DNA of 64,000 nucleotides from Bacteroidia bacterium (GTDB taxonomy: Bacteria > Bacteroidota > Bacteroidia > B-17B0 > Aurantibacillaceae): assembly GCA_016787705.1 (NCBI GenBank), contig JAEUTP010000015.1:1-64000 (forward strand), read 5' to 3'. Shown in pieces: positions 27,219-36,842 of the stretch. How positions within the stretch are numbered: position 1 is the stretch's first letter; every line of letters starts with the position of its first letter. The translations under genes and the position numbers were made by a program. The notes under the pieces are model-generated. The model was not told the DNA's origin and ran no database searches. It saw only the letters and a program-made list of their open reading frames with translations.

Positions 27219-28187
27219 TTAAGATTTTTTTCCTTTTTGAGGCAGGATATAACCAATGTTAAAACCCGAAGTAAAAGAAAGTCCTAATGTAGGTATTCTT
27301 AAAAATCCATGATAGTTTGAAGTATAGCTGTTTTTGTTTTCTGTATAAACGCCTTGCGAATAAGGGCTGGTAAAAAAATCAGTATTTGAGTATGTCTCTG
27401 ACTTGCCGGTAAAACCAAAACCTACATAATAGTCAAACGTTAACACATCTTTTAAAACAGCTTGATGACCAAAATTAATAAATCCTCCATAAGCAATAGT
27501 TTTTAAATTAGTAATGTTTGTTTGTGTAACAACAGCGGCTGAAGGTGTATATATACTGTAGGTAGCCTTCATGTTTTTTGCGTTGATATAAGATACAGCA
27601 AAATCGAGCTTAATATAATTACCTTGTATGGTATACTTGTATTTTGGAAATTTCTCAAAATACTCATCATCAAAAACAAATTTTATACCCGGCTTAATAA
27701 ACATACCATGATAACTTGAACCTTCATTATAACCTGTTCTAAATAATTTTATTTCATCAGAGTTTATGTGTGAGTTTGAATAGCCTGCAATTACTTCAAG
27801 GTTTATACTTTTTTTTATGGCATATTCGTACCCTAAAGAAACATGACTGAAAACGGGTGACAACAAACTAAATTTTATTACCTGCCGGATATTGGAAATT
27901 TGTTTTGGCGGTTGCTGTAAAGGCTGTTCAGTTTTTATCGGTGTTTCAACTTTTGGCATAAACTCGGTAAAGCCATTGGATAAAGTGTATTTAATTACTT
28001 TACTTTTGCCAATAATATATAAAGGGCCATCCGTATTACTCAGAGACCTGTATTTGATTTCAAGATCATCTATCTCAAGTATTTTACAGGGTAATTTTTT
28101 ATCTGACTGTAAATAAAGTGTATCTGACTGTGAAGAGCAGATCGTGGAAATAAAAATAAAAAAAAGCAATACCGTCCTTTTCATCAT
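27219..28187 (-). CDS. Putative outer-membrane beta-barrel protein, function unknown
   Basis: The 322-aa protein has a signal peptide (MMKRTVLLFFIFISTICSSQ). A short N-terminal domain is next, whose text LYLQSDKKLPCKILEIDDLEIKYR resembles small Bacteroidota domains that bind or sense cell-surface material. A linker rich in Pro/Gln (PIKTEQPLQQPPKQ) follows, then about 200 residues of alternating beta strands with aromatic ends (barrel-like). No family name can be given. It shares orientation with the next unknown gene, 44 nt upstream, and probably forms an operon with it. Confidence 0.6.
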   Translation of the reverse strand: MMKRTVLLFFIFISTICSSQSDTLYLQSDKKLPCKILEIDDLEIKYRSLSNTDGPLYIIGKSKVIKYTLSNGFTEFMPKVETPIKTEQPLQQPPKQISNIRQVIKFSLLSPVFSHVSLGYEYAIKKSINLEVIAGYSNSHINSDEIKLFRTGYNEGSSYHGMFIKPGIKFVFDDEYFEKFPKYKYTIQGNYIKLDFAVSYINAKNMKATYSIYTPSAAVVTQTNITNLKTIAYGGFINFGHQAVLKDVLTFDYYVGFGFTGKSETYSNTDFFTSPYSQGVYTENKNSYTSNYHGFLRIPTLGLSFTSGFNIGYILPQKGKKS

Positions 28188-28231
28188 TCATGTGTCACTA
28201 AAGATAAAAAATAAATATAGAATGCCTTAAA

Positions 28232-29143
28232 TTAGTATAAAAAAGGCAAGGTTGCAGGATCTACTCTGCTAAGATCTGGCGGTGGCGAAGCCTGAAAAAA
28301 TTCTGCCAAATAATTATTCATTCTTTCAACAGAAGCAGATATTTTTACATAAGTAAAATGTTTTGGAATATTTACCGCCATTTCAACGCCATTATATTTA
28401 AATGTTTTTTCTGTTCTGGATTTTTTCATTCCACCAATATTAAATGGTATGCTTAATCCATTAATGGTAATATATGTAACATAGTCTATCTTTTTTTGCT
28501 GGTTAAATTTTTCTCCTGCATAATATGGAAAAGGGCCTTTTAACTGGTGGCCATATTTGTTTTTTATAACAATTGGCACTTCTTTTATAGCATTACCCTT
28601 TTCTATCTGTACCCTTGCAGAATCTTCGGGAACAAAACCAATAGAAGAATTATAACTGTAATCTCTTTCTGCTATCAGGTAAAATTTTTCGTTCATCACA
28701 ATCTTAGGATCTACCGCAAGCGTTGTATCTAAAAACATATTGCTTCTTTTGCCTTTAAGCAAACTATCGCTGTAATTACTATACATAAAATACACTTTAC
28801 TAAATGTATAATTATCAATATAGGCACGCATAGTATTTATATTTATAGCATCCTGCTCTAACTGTTTTTGATCGGCAAGAACAGTTTCTCCTTTTGCGCG
28901 AAGAGCATCTATTAGTTTTTTACTTGTTTTTAAGCGAACTACCAGTGCCCCACTTTTAAGCTGGTTAATTTGCCAGCCGGCAACTACCATACGTCGACGC
29001 CTGAATTTCTCAAACTGCTCTTTATCCTTATAATCTTTTGTATCATGAAAAATCTCATCTTGTTTTTCTTGCGCCTTATAAACACAGATGCCTGCAAAAA
29101 ATAAAAGCAGAAAAAATATTTTTTTACTTAACAACCGATCCAT
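28232..29143 (-). CDS. Exported protein of unknown function
   Basis: The 303-aa product starts at the ATG at 29143 ([25 protein letters not shown], a signal peptide). Earlier in-frame starts at 29155 and 29173 lie further inside metG. The mature part is hydrophilic and mixed alpha/beta, with a basic patch [14 protein letters not shown], a helical region around residues 65-110, and a Pro-rich end ([19 protein letters not shown]). No motif allowed assignment. Its start overlaps the metG 3' end by 20 nt, implying coupled expression with methionyl-tRNA synthetase. Confidence 0.65.
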   Translation of the reverse strand: MDRLLSKKIFFLLLFFAGICVYKAQEKQDEIFHDTKDYKDKEQFEKFRRRRMVVAGWQINQLKSGALVVRLKTSKKLIDALRAKGETVLADQKQLEQDAININTMRAYIDNYTFSKVYFMYSNYSDSLLKGKRSNMFLDTTLAVDPKIVMNEKFYLIAERDYSYNSSIGFVPEDSARVQIEKGNAIKEVPIVIKNKYGHQLKGPFPYYAGEKFNQQKKIDYVTYITINGLSIPFNIGGMKKSRTEKTFKYNGVEMAVNIPKHFTYVKISASVERMNNYLAEFFQASPPPDLSRVDPATLPFLY

Positions 29144-31166
29144 TTTCAATATCATTTTTTGTTGGCGAAACAAAACTTAGCTCTCCTTTTGCATTCTCTG
29201 CCATTAATATCATACCGCGGCTTTCAATGCCTTTTATTTTGCGTGGCGCTAAATTAACTAATAAGCAAACCTTGTGCCCGATTATATCTTCGGGTTTAAA
29301 AAAGGCAGCAATGCCACTAACTACAGTGCGCGTATCAATTCCGGTATCTACTGTTAATTTTAATAATTTATCTGTTTTTGGAACTGCTTCGGCAGCAACA
29401 ATGGTTGCAATGCGGATATCCATTTTAGAAAAATCATCAAATGTTGTTTCTGTTTTAAATTCAGCGGGGCCTGCGTTTACTAAATTATCTTCTTTACTTT
29501 TTTGAAGACGATCTAACTGCACCTGAATTTGCTCATCTTCTACTTTAGAAAAAAGCAGTTCATCTTTATTTATTTTATGCCCATGCGCTACATTTGATGT
29601 TTGACTGGCTGCAGCCCAGCGCAATGGTTTTATGTTTAAAAGATCAAATAGTTTTTTAGATGTGAAAGGTAAAAAGGGTTCAGCCAAAATAGCCAGGTTG
29701 CATGAGATTTGTAAAGCTACATTCATAATAGTTTTTACGCGCTGCTCATCAGTTTTAATTAACTTCCACGGCTCAGTTTCTGCTAAATATTTATTACCTA
29801 ATCTAGCAACATTCATCCATTCACTAACGGCTTCGCGGAATTTAAATTGTTCAATTGCCTTAGAAATTTTTGCAGGTGCTGCGGCTAATTCTTCTAAAAC
29901 CAAAAGATCTTCTTTGTTATACGTTGTGGCTTCGGGTACTTTACCTTCATAAAACTTATGTGTAAGTACTAAAGTTCTGTTTATAAAGTTGCCAAAAATA
30001 GCAACCAACTCGCTGTTATTTTTAGTTTGAAAATCTTTCCAGGTAAAATCATTATCTTTTGTTTCGGGTGCGTTAGAACATAAAGTATAACGCAACACGT
30101 CTTGCATATTCTTAAAATCTTCTAAATACTCATGCAGCCAAACTGCCCAATTGCGTGAGGTAGAGATCTTATCGCCTTCTAAATTTAAAAATTCGTTTGC
30201 CGGAACATTATCCGGTAAGATAAATTCGCCATGCTCCATTAACATGGCAGGAAAAATAATGCAATGAAAAACAATATTATCTTTCCCAATAAAATGTATC
30301 AGGCGAGATTCTTCTTTCTTCCAGTAATCCTCCCAATTATTTGGCAATAATTCTTTCGTTGCAGATATATATCCAATAGGCGCATCAAACCAAACGTATA
30401 GCACTTTACCGTCGGCGTCTTTAACCGGTACAGGTACACCCCAATCCAGGTCGCGCGTCATGGCTCTTGGTTGCAAGCCATCTCCGCTATCCATCCAGCT
30501 TTTACATTGGCCATAAACATTGCTTTTCCAATCAGCATGTTTTTCGATATAGGCTTTTATTTTTGGTTGTAATTTATCAAGCGGCAAGAACCAATTTTTT
30601 GTTTGTTTTAAAACCGGCTTGCTGCCCGATAAAGTAGATTTTGGATCAATAAGATCGGTTGCATTTAATGTAGAGCCGCATCTTTCGCATTGGTCGCCAT
30701 AGGCATTTGGATTAGCGCATTTAGGGCAGGTGCCAACAATATAACGATCGGCTAAAAATTGTTTTGCGGTTTCATCGTAGTACTGCTCGGTAACTTCTTC
30801 GGTAAAAACATTTTTATCGTATAGTACTTTAAAAAAGTCTGAAGCTGTTTGATGGTGTATTTTAGCAGAGGTACGCGAATATACATCAAACGAAATTCCA
30901 AAATCTTTAAAGGCATTGCCCATAATGTTATGGTATTTATCAACTATTGCCTGCGGCGTTGTATGTTCTTTTTTTGCCTTAATAGTAATAGGTACGCCAT
31001 GTTCATCGCTTCCACAAATAAATTTAACATCGTGGCCAATACTTCTTAAATACCTTACATAAATATCTGCAGGCAGGTAGCATCCAGCCAAATGCCCAAT
31101 GTGAACAGGGCCGTTTGCGTATGGTAAGGCTGCAGTAACTAATGTTCTTTTAAATTTTGAATTCAT
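29124..31166 (-). CDS. metG: Methionyl-tRNA synthetase
   Basis: The 680-aa class I synthetase has the HIGH motif (HIGHL, near residue 22), a zinc knuckle ([19 protein letters not shown]) and the KMSKS-equivalent loop ([13 protein letters not shown]). A C-terminal EMAPII/Trbp111-like tRNA-binding domain (about residues 570-680, beginning [15 protein letters not shown]) provides dimerisation and tRNA affinity. It charges tRNA-Met for initiation and elongation. Length is typical of MetG with the fused C-terminal domain. Confidence 0.96.
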   Translation of the reverse strand: MNSKFKRTLVTAALPYANGPVHIGHLAGCYLPADIYVRYLRSIGHDVKFICGSDEHGVPITIKAKKEHTTPQAIVDKYHNIMGNAFKDFGISFDVYSRTSAKIHHQTASDFFKVLYDKNVFTEEVTEQYYDETAKQFLADRYIVGTCPKCANPNAYGDQCERCGSTLNATDLIDPKSTLSGSKPVLKQTKNWFLPLDKLQPKIKAYIEKHADWKSNVYGQCKSWMDSGDGLQPRAMTRDLDWGVPVPVKDADGKVLYVWFDAPIGYISATKELLPNNWEDYWKKEESRLIHFIGKDNIVFHCIIFPAMLMEHGEFILPDNVPANEFLNLEGDKISTSRNWAVWLHEYLEDFKNMQDVLRYTLCSNAPETKDNDFTWKDFQTKNNSELVAIFGNFINRTLVLTHKFYEGKVPEATTYNKEDLLVLEELAAAPAKISKAIEQFKFREAVSEWMNVARLGNKYLAETEPWKLIKTDEQRVKTIMNVALQISCNLAILAEPFLPFTSKKLFDLLNIKPLRWAAASQTSNVAHGHKINKDELLFSKVEDEQIQVQLDRLQKSKEDNLVNAGPAEFKTETTFDDFSKMDIRIATIVAAEAVPKTDKLLKLTVDTGIDTRTVVSGIAAFFKPEDIIGHKVCLLVNLAPRKIKGIESRGMILMAENAKGELSFVSPTKNDIENGSVVK

Positions 31167-31286
31167 TTTTATCTCCTAAAGTGCGACCCGTTATGCCTTT
31201 TTCAACTTTTTTTGCCGAAAATGCAAATCAACTGATTTTTTGTTATATTTATACAAAAGTAACTATAACTATTAAAATAATTAAGA

Positions 31287-32018
31287 ATGAGCAATAAAAA
31301 AGAAATTTGGAAAACAATTACAGTTAATGGCAAAAAACCATCGGTGCCATATGTAATTTCAAATCACGGCCATTTTGGTGTCTTATTAGACAATAGTGGT
31401 AAAGTTGAAAGAAGGAATTTTAAACCAACAGCCGGTAGCTACCGCTTTAATGTAAGGCAGGATGGCAAGGCAGCAGCAATTTTTTTGTACAAAGAAGTTG
31501 CAAAGGCATTCTTAAAAAAACCATCTCCAAAACATAAATTTGTTATTCATAAAGATCATAATTATTTAAACGATCATGTAGATAATTTAAAATGGGCTAC
31601 ACAGGCAGAACACCGTGCCCATACAACATTTAGTCCTAACGCTATTTTATCACGTAAGAAAAAAGCGATCGTAAAAAGCGCGCATTCTCAAATTTTTAAC
31701 GAAAAGAGTATAGTTACTTTAAAGAAAATGATCTGGGATCCGAAACGTAAATTATCTTTCAAACAAATTGCAGAAAAATTCGGCGTTTCGGAAATGCAGA
31801 TCTACCGTATTAAAACCGGCCAGTTCTGGTACCACGTAAGAGTTGAGAACGAGCCTGTTCATGCAAAATACAAACAAAACCTCAGCAATATCGAATACCA
31901 GGAAAAGAAATCGAATGCTGAAACGGCGAAAAAAGAAAAACGACAGGCTTCTATAAAGAAAACTGCGGCAAAAGCAAAAGGCAAAAAATCTAAGTCAGGC
32001 ACGAAGAAAAGGAAATAG
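31287..32018 (+). CDS. HNH/NUMOD4-like DNA-binding protein with HTH and Lys-rich tail
   Basis: The 243-aa protein opens with a NUMOD4-like segment (EIWKTITVNG ... YVISNHGHFG). Next is an HNH_3-type metal/nuclease motif at 88-103, H-x-D-x-N-x2-N-x4-N-L-x-W (H88, D90, N92, N95, N100, W103), all key residues intact. A helix-turn-helix at about 155-178 follows (LSFKQIAEKFGVSEMQIYRI), then a Lys/Ala-rich tail (207-243) like histone-H1-type proteins. Phage and homing endonucleases share the first modules, but this gene sits 4 nt before an LD-carboxypeptidase gene in a housekeeping context with no mobile-element signs. Nuclease, nucleoid or regulatory role is open. Confidence 0.7.
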   Translation: MSNKKEIWKTITVNGKKPSVPYVISNHGHFGVLLDNSGKVERRNFKPTAGSYRFNVRQDGKAAAIFLYKEVAKAFLKKPSPKHKFVIHKDHNYLNDHVDNLKWATQAEHRAHTTFSPNAILSRKKKAIVKSAHSQIFNEKSIVTLKKMIWDPKRKLSFKQIAEKFGVSEMQIYRIKTGQFWYHVRVENEPVHAKYKQNLSNIEYQEKKSNAETAKKEKRQASIKKTAAKAKGKKSKSGTKKRK

Positions 32019-32022
32019 TATA

Positions 32023-32919
32023 ATGGCGATCTCTCCTCCTTATTTAAAAAAAGGCGACACCATTTTAATTATTGCAACTGCGCGGGCACGGTCTAAAGAG
32101 GCTGTACAACCCGCTATTGATATTTTAAAAAGCTGGGACTTAAAAGTAGAAACCGGTCCTAACGCTTTTAAAGCACATAACCAATTTGCAGGTACCGATG
32201 AGCAAAGAGCAAACGATCTGCAGTGGGCCATTGAGCATAAAACAGCAAAAGCGGTTTTAATTAGTGGCGGCGGCTATGGTACCATGCGCGTTATTGACCA
32301 TGTAAATTTTAAACCGCTTTTAAAAAATCCAAAATGGTTTATTGGTTATAGTGATACAACTGTTATTCATAACCGGCTATTCCATTTAAAAATGGCTGCT
32401 ATACACGGCACAATGGCCTTTCAATTCACCAAAGATAAAGCAGCTACTGAAACCATTAAACACTTATTGTTTGGCGAAGAAGTAAATTACAACATTCCAA
32501 AACATAAATTAAACCGCATTGGGAACGCAGAAGGAGAAATTGTTGGTGGGAATTTATCTTTACTTTATGCATTAAGCGGAAGCGTAGATGATGTAAGCGG
32601 AAGAAATAAGATTTTATTTATTGAAGATCTGGATGAGCAACTCTATCACATCGATCGTATGATGCTGCAATTAAAGCGAAGTGGCAAACTAAAACATTTA
32701 AGAGGCTTGATTGTTGGTGGTATGAGCGATATGAAAGATAACGCGGTACCCTTTGGAAAAACAGCAGAAGAAATTGTGATGGATGCGGTTAAAGAATATA
32801 ATTATCCTGTTTGTTTTAATTTTCCGGCTGGACATATTGAAAAGAACATGGCACTTTACTTAGGTAAAAAGGCAAAATTAGAAGTCACAAAAAACAAAGT
32901 TAACTTAACATACAAATAA
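32023..32919 (+). CDS. LD-carboxypeptidase (peptidase family S66, LdcA-like)
   Basis: The 298-aa protein shows the S66 pattern: GGGYGTMRVIDHV, the nucleophile region WFIGYSDTTVIHN (Ser in GYSD), GGNLSLLYALSGS, the acidic segment FIEDLDEQLYHIDRM and the His near the end (PAGHIEKNMAL). Such enzymes cut the L,D bond of murein tetrapeptides (L-Lys/mDAP to D-Ala) in the cytoplasm during peptidoglycan recycling. No signal peptide is present. It is the middle gene of a tight three-gene operon (4 nt after the HNH-like gene, 0 nt before the hydrolase). Confidence 0.9.
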   Translation: MAISPPYLKKGDTILIIATARARSKEAVQPAIDILKSWDLKVETGPNAFKAHNQFAGTDEQRANDLQWAIEHKTAKAVLISGGGYGTMRVIDHVNFKPLLKNPKWFIGYSDTTVIHNRLFHLKMAAIHGTMAFQFTKDKAATETIKHLLFGEEVNYNIPKHKLNRIGNAEGEIVGGNLSLLYALSGSVDDVSGRNKILFIEDLDEQLYHIDRMMLQLKRSGKLKHLRGLIVGGMSDMKDNAVPFGKTAEEIVMDAVKEYNYPVCFNFPAGHIEKNMALYLGKKAKLEVTKNKVNLTYK

Positions 32920-33720
32920 ATGTTTTGCAAAACCTCAGATAATTTTAACTTGTATTACGACGTACAGGGAAACACATTGTCGTCTGAAACACTTGTATTT
33001 ATTAATGGTTTAACCCAATCAACAGTTGCCTGGTATTTTGTTGTGCCTTTTTTTAAAGATAAATACAAAATAATTTTATTAGATCTTATCTTTCAGGGAC
33101 AAAGTGATAAGGCAGATAACTGGCGCGATTTTGATCAACACGCTGCTGATGTAAAAAAAATACTGGAGCAGGAAAAAATTACCAATGCAAACATCATTGG
33201 TTTATCGTATGGCAGTTTGGTGGCGCAACATTTTGCAGTAAATCATTCCGCACTAGTAAATAAACTAGTTTTAATTTCCACCTTTGCGCATAAAACACCA
33301 TACTACGAAGCCATTGAATTAAGCTGGTGGCGGGCTTTAGAGTTTGGCGGTTATAATTTAATGCTGGATATTATGCTCCCTAGTGTTTTAAGCGAAGGTT
33401 ATTTTGCAAATCCAATAATTCCAATTCAAATGATGAAAGAAGCGCGTTTGGATGCGCAACAAAACAAACAGGCTATTTTTCATTTAATGCAGGCCACTAA
33501 AGAAAGAAAAGATTACAGAAAAGACCTTGAAAAAATTACTTCATCAACTTTAGTTATTCAAGGCGAAAAAGATCTTTTATTGCCGGTGCATTTGGCAGAT
33601 GAAGTACATAAGCATATTAAAAATTCTAAATTTATTGTTGTTGCCAACGCAGGCCACACCTTAAACCTTGAGCATGTGCCTGAGGTGTGTGGGTATACCA
33701 AAACCTTTTTGGAAAACTAA
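32920..33720 (+). CDS. Alpha/beta hydrolase
   Basis: The 266-aa protein has the alpha/beta-hydrolase fold: oxyanion region FINGLTQSTVAWYF, nucleophile elbow GLSYGSLV, acid loop QGEKDLLLP and catalytic His in NAGHTLNLEHVP. The substrate cannot be read from sequence; it could be an esterase, lipase or ring-cleavage-type hydrolase. Its ATG follows the LD-carboxypeptidase stop immediately, so the two are coupled. Confidence 0.85.
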   Translation: MFCKTSDNFNLYYDVQGNTLSSETLVFINGLTQSTVAWYFVVPFFKDKYKIILLDLIFQGQSDKADNWRDFDQHAADVKKILEQEKITNANIIGLSYGSLVAQHFAVNHSALVNKLVLISTFAHKTPYYEAIELSWWRALEFGGYNLMLDIMLPSVLSEGYFANPIIPIQMMKEARLDAQQNKQAIFHLMQATKERKDYRKDLEKITSSTLVIQGEKDLLLPVHLADEVHKHIKNSKFIVVANAGHTLNLEHVPEVCGYTKTFLEN

Positions 33721-33726
33721 TTTAAT

Positions 33727-33844
33727 CACATAGGCACATAGAAAAGGTTATCTTCTTAACTCATAAATTTATTCGTTACTTGAATAAATCCTTTACCCCT
33801 TTTTAAATTAAAGTTACTCTAAGAAAAACCATGTGCCTTTGGCG
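33727..33844. repeat. Inverted-repeat element between the hydrolase and bshB1
   Basis: CACATAGGCACATAG (33727-33741) faces ACCATGTGCCTTTGGCG (33828-33844). The right end's reverse complement (CGCCAAAGGCACATGGT) shares GGCACAT with the left end in a similar frame. It fills nearly the entire convergent gap. From memory, CACATAGGCACATAG/CTATGTGCC words are recurrent in Bacteroidota intergenic DNA. No terminator hairpin with a T tract is evident besides it. Confidence 0.5.
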
Positions 33845-33852
33845 TTAAGTTC

Positions 33853-34569
33853 TTATTTAAGATCAAACAAATTATTCACCCCCGGATAACGGTCCACTGT
33901 AAAGCCTTCTGCATAAGACACTCCCATTGCTCTTCCCCATAAAGACATTTTAGCGTTCAGGCTTTCTAAAAATGCTTTGCTGGAGATGGGGGTTTCGGGC
34001 TCGCCTGATTTTGGATTATAAAATTGGGAAGAAAAAGCCAAGATTGCTTTATGCTTTACTTCCATAAAATCCGTTACATCAATAACAAAATCAGGATGAA
34101 TATATTGATCCTGAATATAATGATATACGGCTTTTGGGCGCCACGCTTCCTGCTTTTTACCTTCAATAGTTGTTTCAATTTTAATTAAACCACTGTAAAA
34201 GCAAGCTTCAGAAGTTAATTTAGCCGCACGGCCGTGATCGGGGTGACGATCATTAACAGCATTACATAAAATAATTTCGGGCTGGTGCTTACGAATAATT
34301 TCTATTATTTGTTTTTGATGCGCTTCGTTATTTTCAAAAAAGCCATCCTTCATATTTAATTGCGTGCGAAAAGATACGCCTAATATTTTTGCAGCTTCTG
34401 TTGCTTCTTTTGTTCTTAGTTCTGCGCTGCCACGTGTGCCAAGCTCTCCAAGTGTAAGGTCCAAAATGCCAACTTTTTTACCTATCGCAATGTGTTTTGC
34501 GATGGTGCCACTACAACTTAACTCTACATCATCAGGGTGAACGCCAATTGCTAGAATGTCGATCTTCAT
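33853..34569 (-). CDS. bshB1: Bacillithiol biosynthesis deacetylase BshB1
   Basis: The 238-aa LmbE/PIG-L zinc deacetylase carries the metal motif HPDDVE (H11, D13, D14), LGELGTRGS and DRHPDHGRAAKL. It removes acetyl from GlcNAc-malate in bacillithiol synthesis, giving the low-molecular-weight thiol of many Bacteroidota and Firmicutes. The assignment over generic LmbE deacetylases rests on GELGTRGS and the length. It starts 1 nt after the lpxD stop, so the two are one transcription unit. Confidence 0.85.
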   Translation of the reverse strand: MKIDILAIGVHPDDVELSCSGTIAKHIAIGKKVGILDLTLGELGTRGSAELRTKEATEAAKILGVSFRTQLNMKDGFFENNEAHQKQIIEIIRKHQPEIILCNAVNDRHPDHGRAAKLTSEACFYSGLIKIETTIEGKKQEAWRPKAVYHYIQDQYIHPDFVIDVTDFMEVKHKAILAFSSQFYNPKSGEPETPISSKAFLESLNAKMSLWGRAMGVSYAEGFTVDRYPGVNNLFDLK

Positions 34570-34570
34570 T

Positions 34571-35608
34571 TTATTTTTGATTTGACTTCTTAATTAAGTC
34601 GTTGAGCTTTTCGTTTATTTTAGGAAGGCTACGGAACAACACGTAGCTACGTTTAAACTCGCCAATATTAAACGATGGGGAACCTTGTACTATTTCGCCT
34701 TCTCTTTCAATGCTTGCGCCAACACCCGACTGACCAGCGATCTTTACACCGTTAGCTATTTTTAAATGGCCGGCAATGCCAACCTGGGCGCCTATCATAC
34801 AATTTTTGCCAACCTTTGTAGAACCCGCAACGCCGGTTAAACCAGCAATAACAGTGTTTTCGCCCACCTCAACATTGTGTGCTATCTGAACTAGGTTATC
34901 AAGTTTTACACCTTTACGTAAAATGGTAGATCCAAGAGTGGCTCTATCCACAGAAACGTTTGATCCAATTTCCACATTATCTTCAATTATAACATTGCCT
35001 ATTTGAGGAACTTTTACAAAAGCATTTCCATCTTTATTTGGCGCAAAGCCAAAACCATCGCTTCCAATTACAGAACTTGCATGTACCGTGCAGTTATTTC
35101 CAATTTTACAATCATAATATACTTTTACACCCGAAAATAAAATTGTGTTATTGCCCACTTCGCAATTATCGCCAATATAAACATGCGGGTATAATTTTAC
35201 ATTGTTACCAATTTTTGTGTTTTGGCCAATATAAACAAAGGAGCCAACGTAACAGTCGTTGCCCATTTTTGCGCTTTCAGAAATAAAAGAGGGTTGTTCA
35301 ATACCCACTTTTTGACCTTTTACCTGAGTATAGATTTCCAATAATTTTGCGAAAGATTCATATGCATTATCCACACGAATTAATGTACACGTGGGTTTTA
35401 CAGGCTTTTCAAGGTGAAGTGTTTTATTAACAATCACAATACTGGCATCAGTTGTATAGATAAAGTTTGTATAAATTGGGTTAGCTAAAAAAGATAATGT
35501 TTTTTCTTTTCCTTCTTCAATTTTTGAAAGGTTATTTACAGTAACGTTTGCATCGCCTTCTACAGTGCCGTTTAAAAGTTGTGCTATTTGCTGCGCCGAA
35601 AATTCCAT
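34571..35608 (-). CDS. lpxD: UDP-3-O-acyl-glucosamine N-acyltransferase
   Basis: The 345-aa protein has an N-terminal uridine-binding domain (1-100), then a left-handed beta-helix of hexapeptide repeats (about 105-320) with GSDGFGFAP at 182-190 and the catalytic His H244 in [10 protein letters not shown] short helical C-terminus follows. It adds the second (N-linked) acyl chain in lipid A synthesis on the cytoplasmic face. The other lpx genes are not in the window. Confidence 0.95.
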   Translation of the reverse strand: MEFSAQQIAQLLNGTVEGDANVTVNNLSKIEEGKEKTLSFLANPIYTNFIYTTDASIVIVNKTLHLEKPVKPTCTLIRVDNAYESFAKLLEIYTQVKGQKVGIEQPSFISESAKMGNDCYVGSFVYIGQNTKIGNNVKLYPHVYIGDNCEVGNNTILFSGVKVYYDCKIGNNCTVHASSVIGSDGFGFAPNKDGNAFVKVPQIGNVIIEDNVEIGSNVSVDRATLGSTILRKGVKLDNLVQIAHNVEVGENTVIAGLTGVAGSTKVGKNCMIGAQVGIAGHLKIANGVKIAGQSGVGASIEREGEIVQGSPSFNIGEFKRSYVLFRSLPKINEKLNDLIKKSNQK

Positions 35609-35653
35609 ATAATTTAACCCTTTAAATTTAAGTATTTTATTAATACATAACGT

Positions 35654-36775
35654 TTAAAGTTGACTAAATATTGCTATAAGCTTTTGCTTCTCATTAGCCC
35701 AGCTTAGTTCGATTGCTGCTGCTCTAGTGTTTTCTTTATATTCCTTAATTTTTCGAGAAGAAAGTATTTCGTTTATTTTTTTGGCAATATTTTGTGGTTT
35801 ATGATCATCAATAAAACTGCCAATTTTATAGTGTGTTATAATTTTTTCAATCTCCGGTAATTTACTGGCAAGTATGGGAGTACCAGCCTGTATATAGTCA
35901 AATATCTTGTTTGGCAAGCTGTAATAATAATTTAAATTGGTATTCTTATCTATACTTAAGCCAAGATCTGCATTGTAGGTATAATGCATCAATTCTTTTT
36001 TCGGTATTTTATTAATGAGCGTAATTTTATCACTTAAATTTTGTTCTTTTACTTTTTGTTCTAAAACTTTCCATACATCACCGCTGCCAATTATATATAA
36101 AATAGCACCTTGTACAAATTGCATTGCATCTATTAATTCTTCCGCGCCCCTGTCTATATTTATCCCCGCGCCTTGTAATAAAATAATATTTTTATCAGCA
36201 GGCATTCCGAGTTCAGTTTTAGGCCGGGGCTTAAAGTTGCTTACAGCATCTGAAATATTTCTTATAACATTAAATTTTACTTTATATTTTTCTTCAAATA
36301 TCTTTGCAATGCTTTCGTTAACTGTAATACAGGTTTTTAATTTTGGAACGATAAGGCTTTCCACTTTTTGCCATATTTTTCTTTTGGCTGGAGAATTTAA
36401 AAGTTCAGGTACATCGCAAAATAATTCGTGACTATCATAAATTAAAGGAATTGACCTTATTTTTGAAACCAAATAATTTGGCAAAAGCGTATCCAGGTCG
36501 TTAGCAAATAACAAATCGGCTTTTGTAAACAGTAATTTAAAAAACAACCTTATGTTAAAAAAGAAATAAAATAGGGGGCCTTTTAAAAAAAGCAACCGTA
36601 TTCTTATTGATTTAAATGAAGTCTTAGAAAGTGGTAATGAATCCGGGAGTTTTCGCCCAATTAGTGTCACTTCAAAACCAGATTCGACAAGGGTTAAACA
36701 GGTTTTATTAACCCTGTTATCGGTAACAAGATCGTTAATTACACTTACAATTGCTATTTTTTTTGTTGTAAACAA
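35654..36775 (-). CDS. Glycosyltransferase, GT4 type
   Basis: The 373-aa protein has two Rossmann halves. The N-terminal half opens KKIAIVSVINDLVTDNRV and contains a hydrophobic stretch (residues about 60-85). The C-terminal half contains LLQGAGINIDRGAEELIDAM and the donor-binding YSLPNKIFDYIQAGTPIL. This resembles family 4 glycosyltransferases. Donor and acceptor are unknown. It is the first gene of a minus-strand unit with lpxD (45 nt) and bshB1, divergent from murB, and may act on cell-surface glycan. Confidence 0.8.
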   Translation of the reverse strand: MFTTKKIAIVSVINDLVTDNRVNKTCLTLVESGFEVTLIGRKLPDSLPLSKTSFKSIRIRLLFLKGPLFYFFFNIRLFFKLLFTKADLLFANDLDTLLPNYLVSKIRSIPLIYDSHELFCDVPELLNSPAKRKIWQKVESLIVPKLKTCITVNESIAKIFEEKYKVKFNVIRNISDAVSNFKPRPKTELGMPADKNIILLQGAGINIDRGAEELIDAMQFVQGAILYIIGSGDVWKVLEQKVKEQNLSDKITLINKIPKKELMHYTYNADLGLSIDKNTNLNYYYSLPNKIFDYIQAGTPILASKLPEIEKIITHYKIGSFIDDHKPQNIAKKINEILSSRKIKEYKENTRAAAIELSWANEKQKLIAIFSQL

Positions 36776-36842
36776 ATACTTTGTTGATATTGGGTTAAAG
36801 ATAGAAATATTACACTTAATTTATTAGTTATTTTTGTTTTGC

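Noticed and set aside
31287..32018. HNH motif as a sign of a prophage or intron.
   Set aside because: No integrase, terminase, intron or split host gene lies nearby, and the gene is in a tight operon with housekeeping enzymes.
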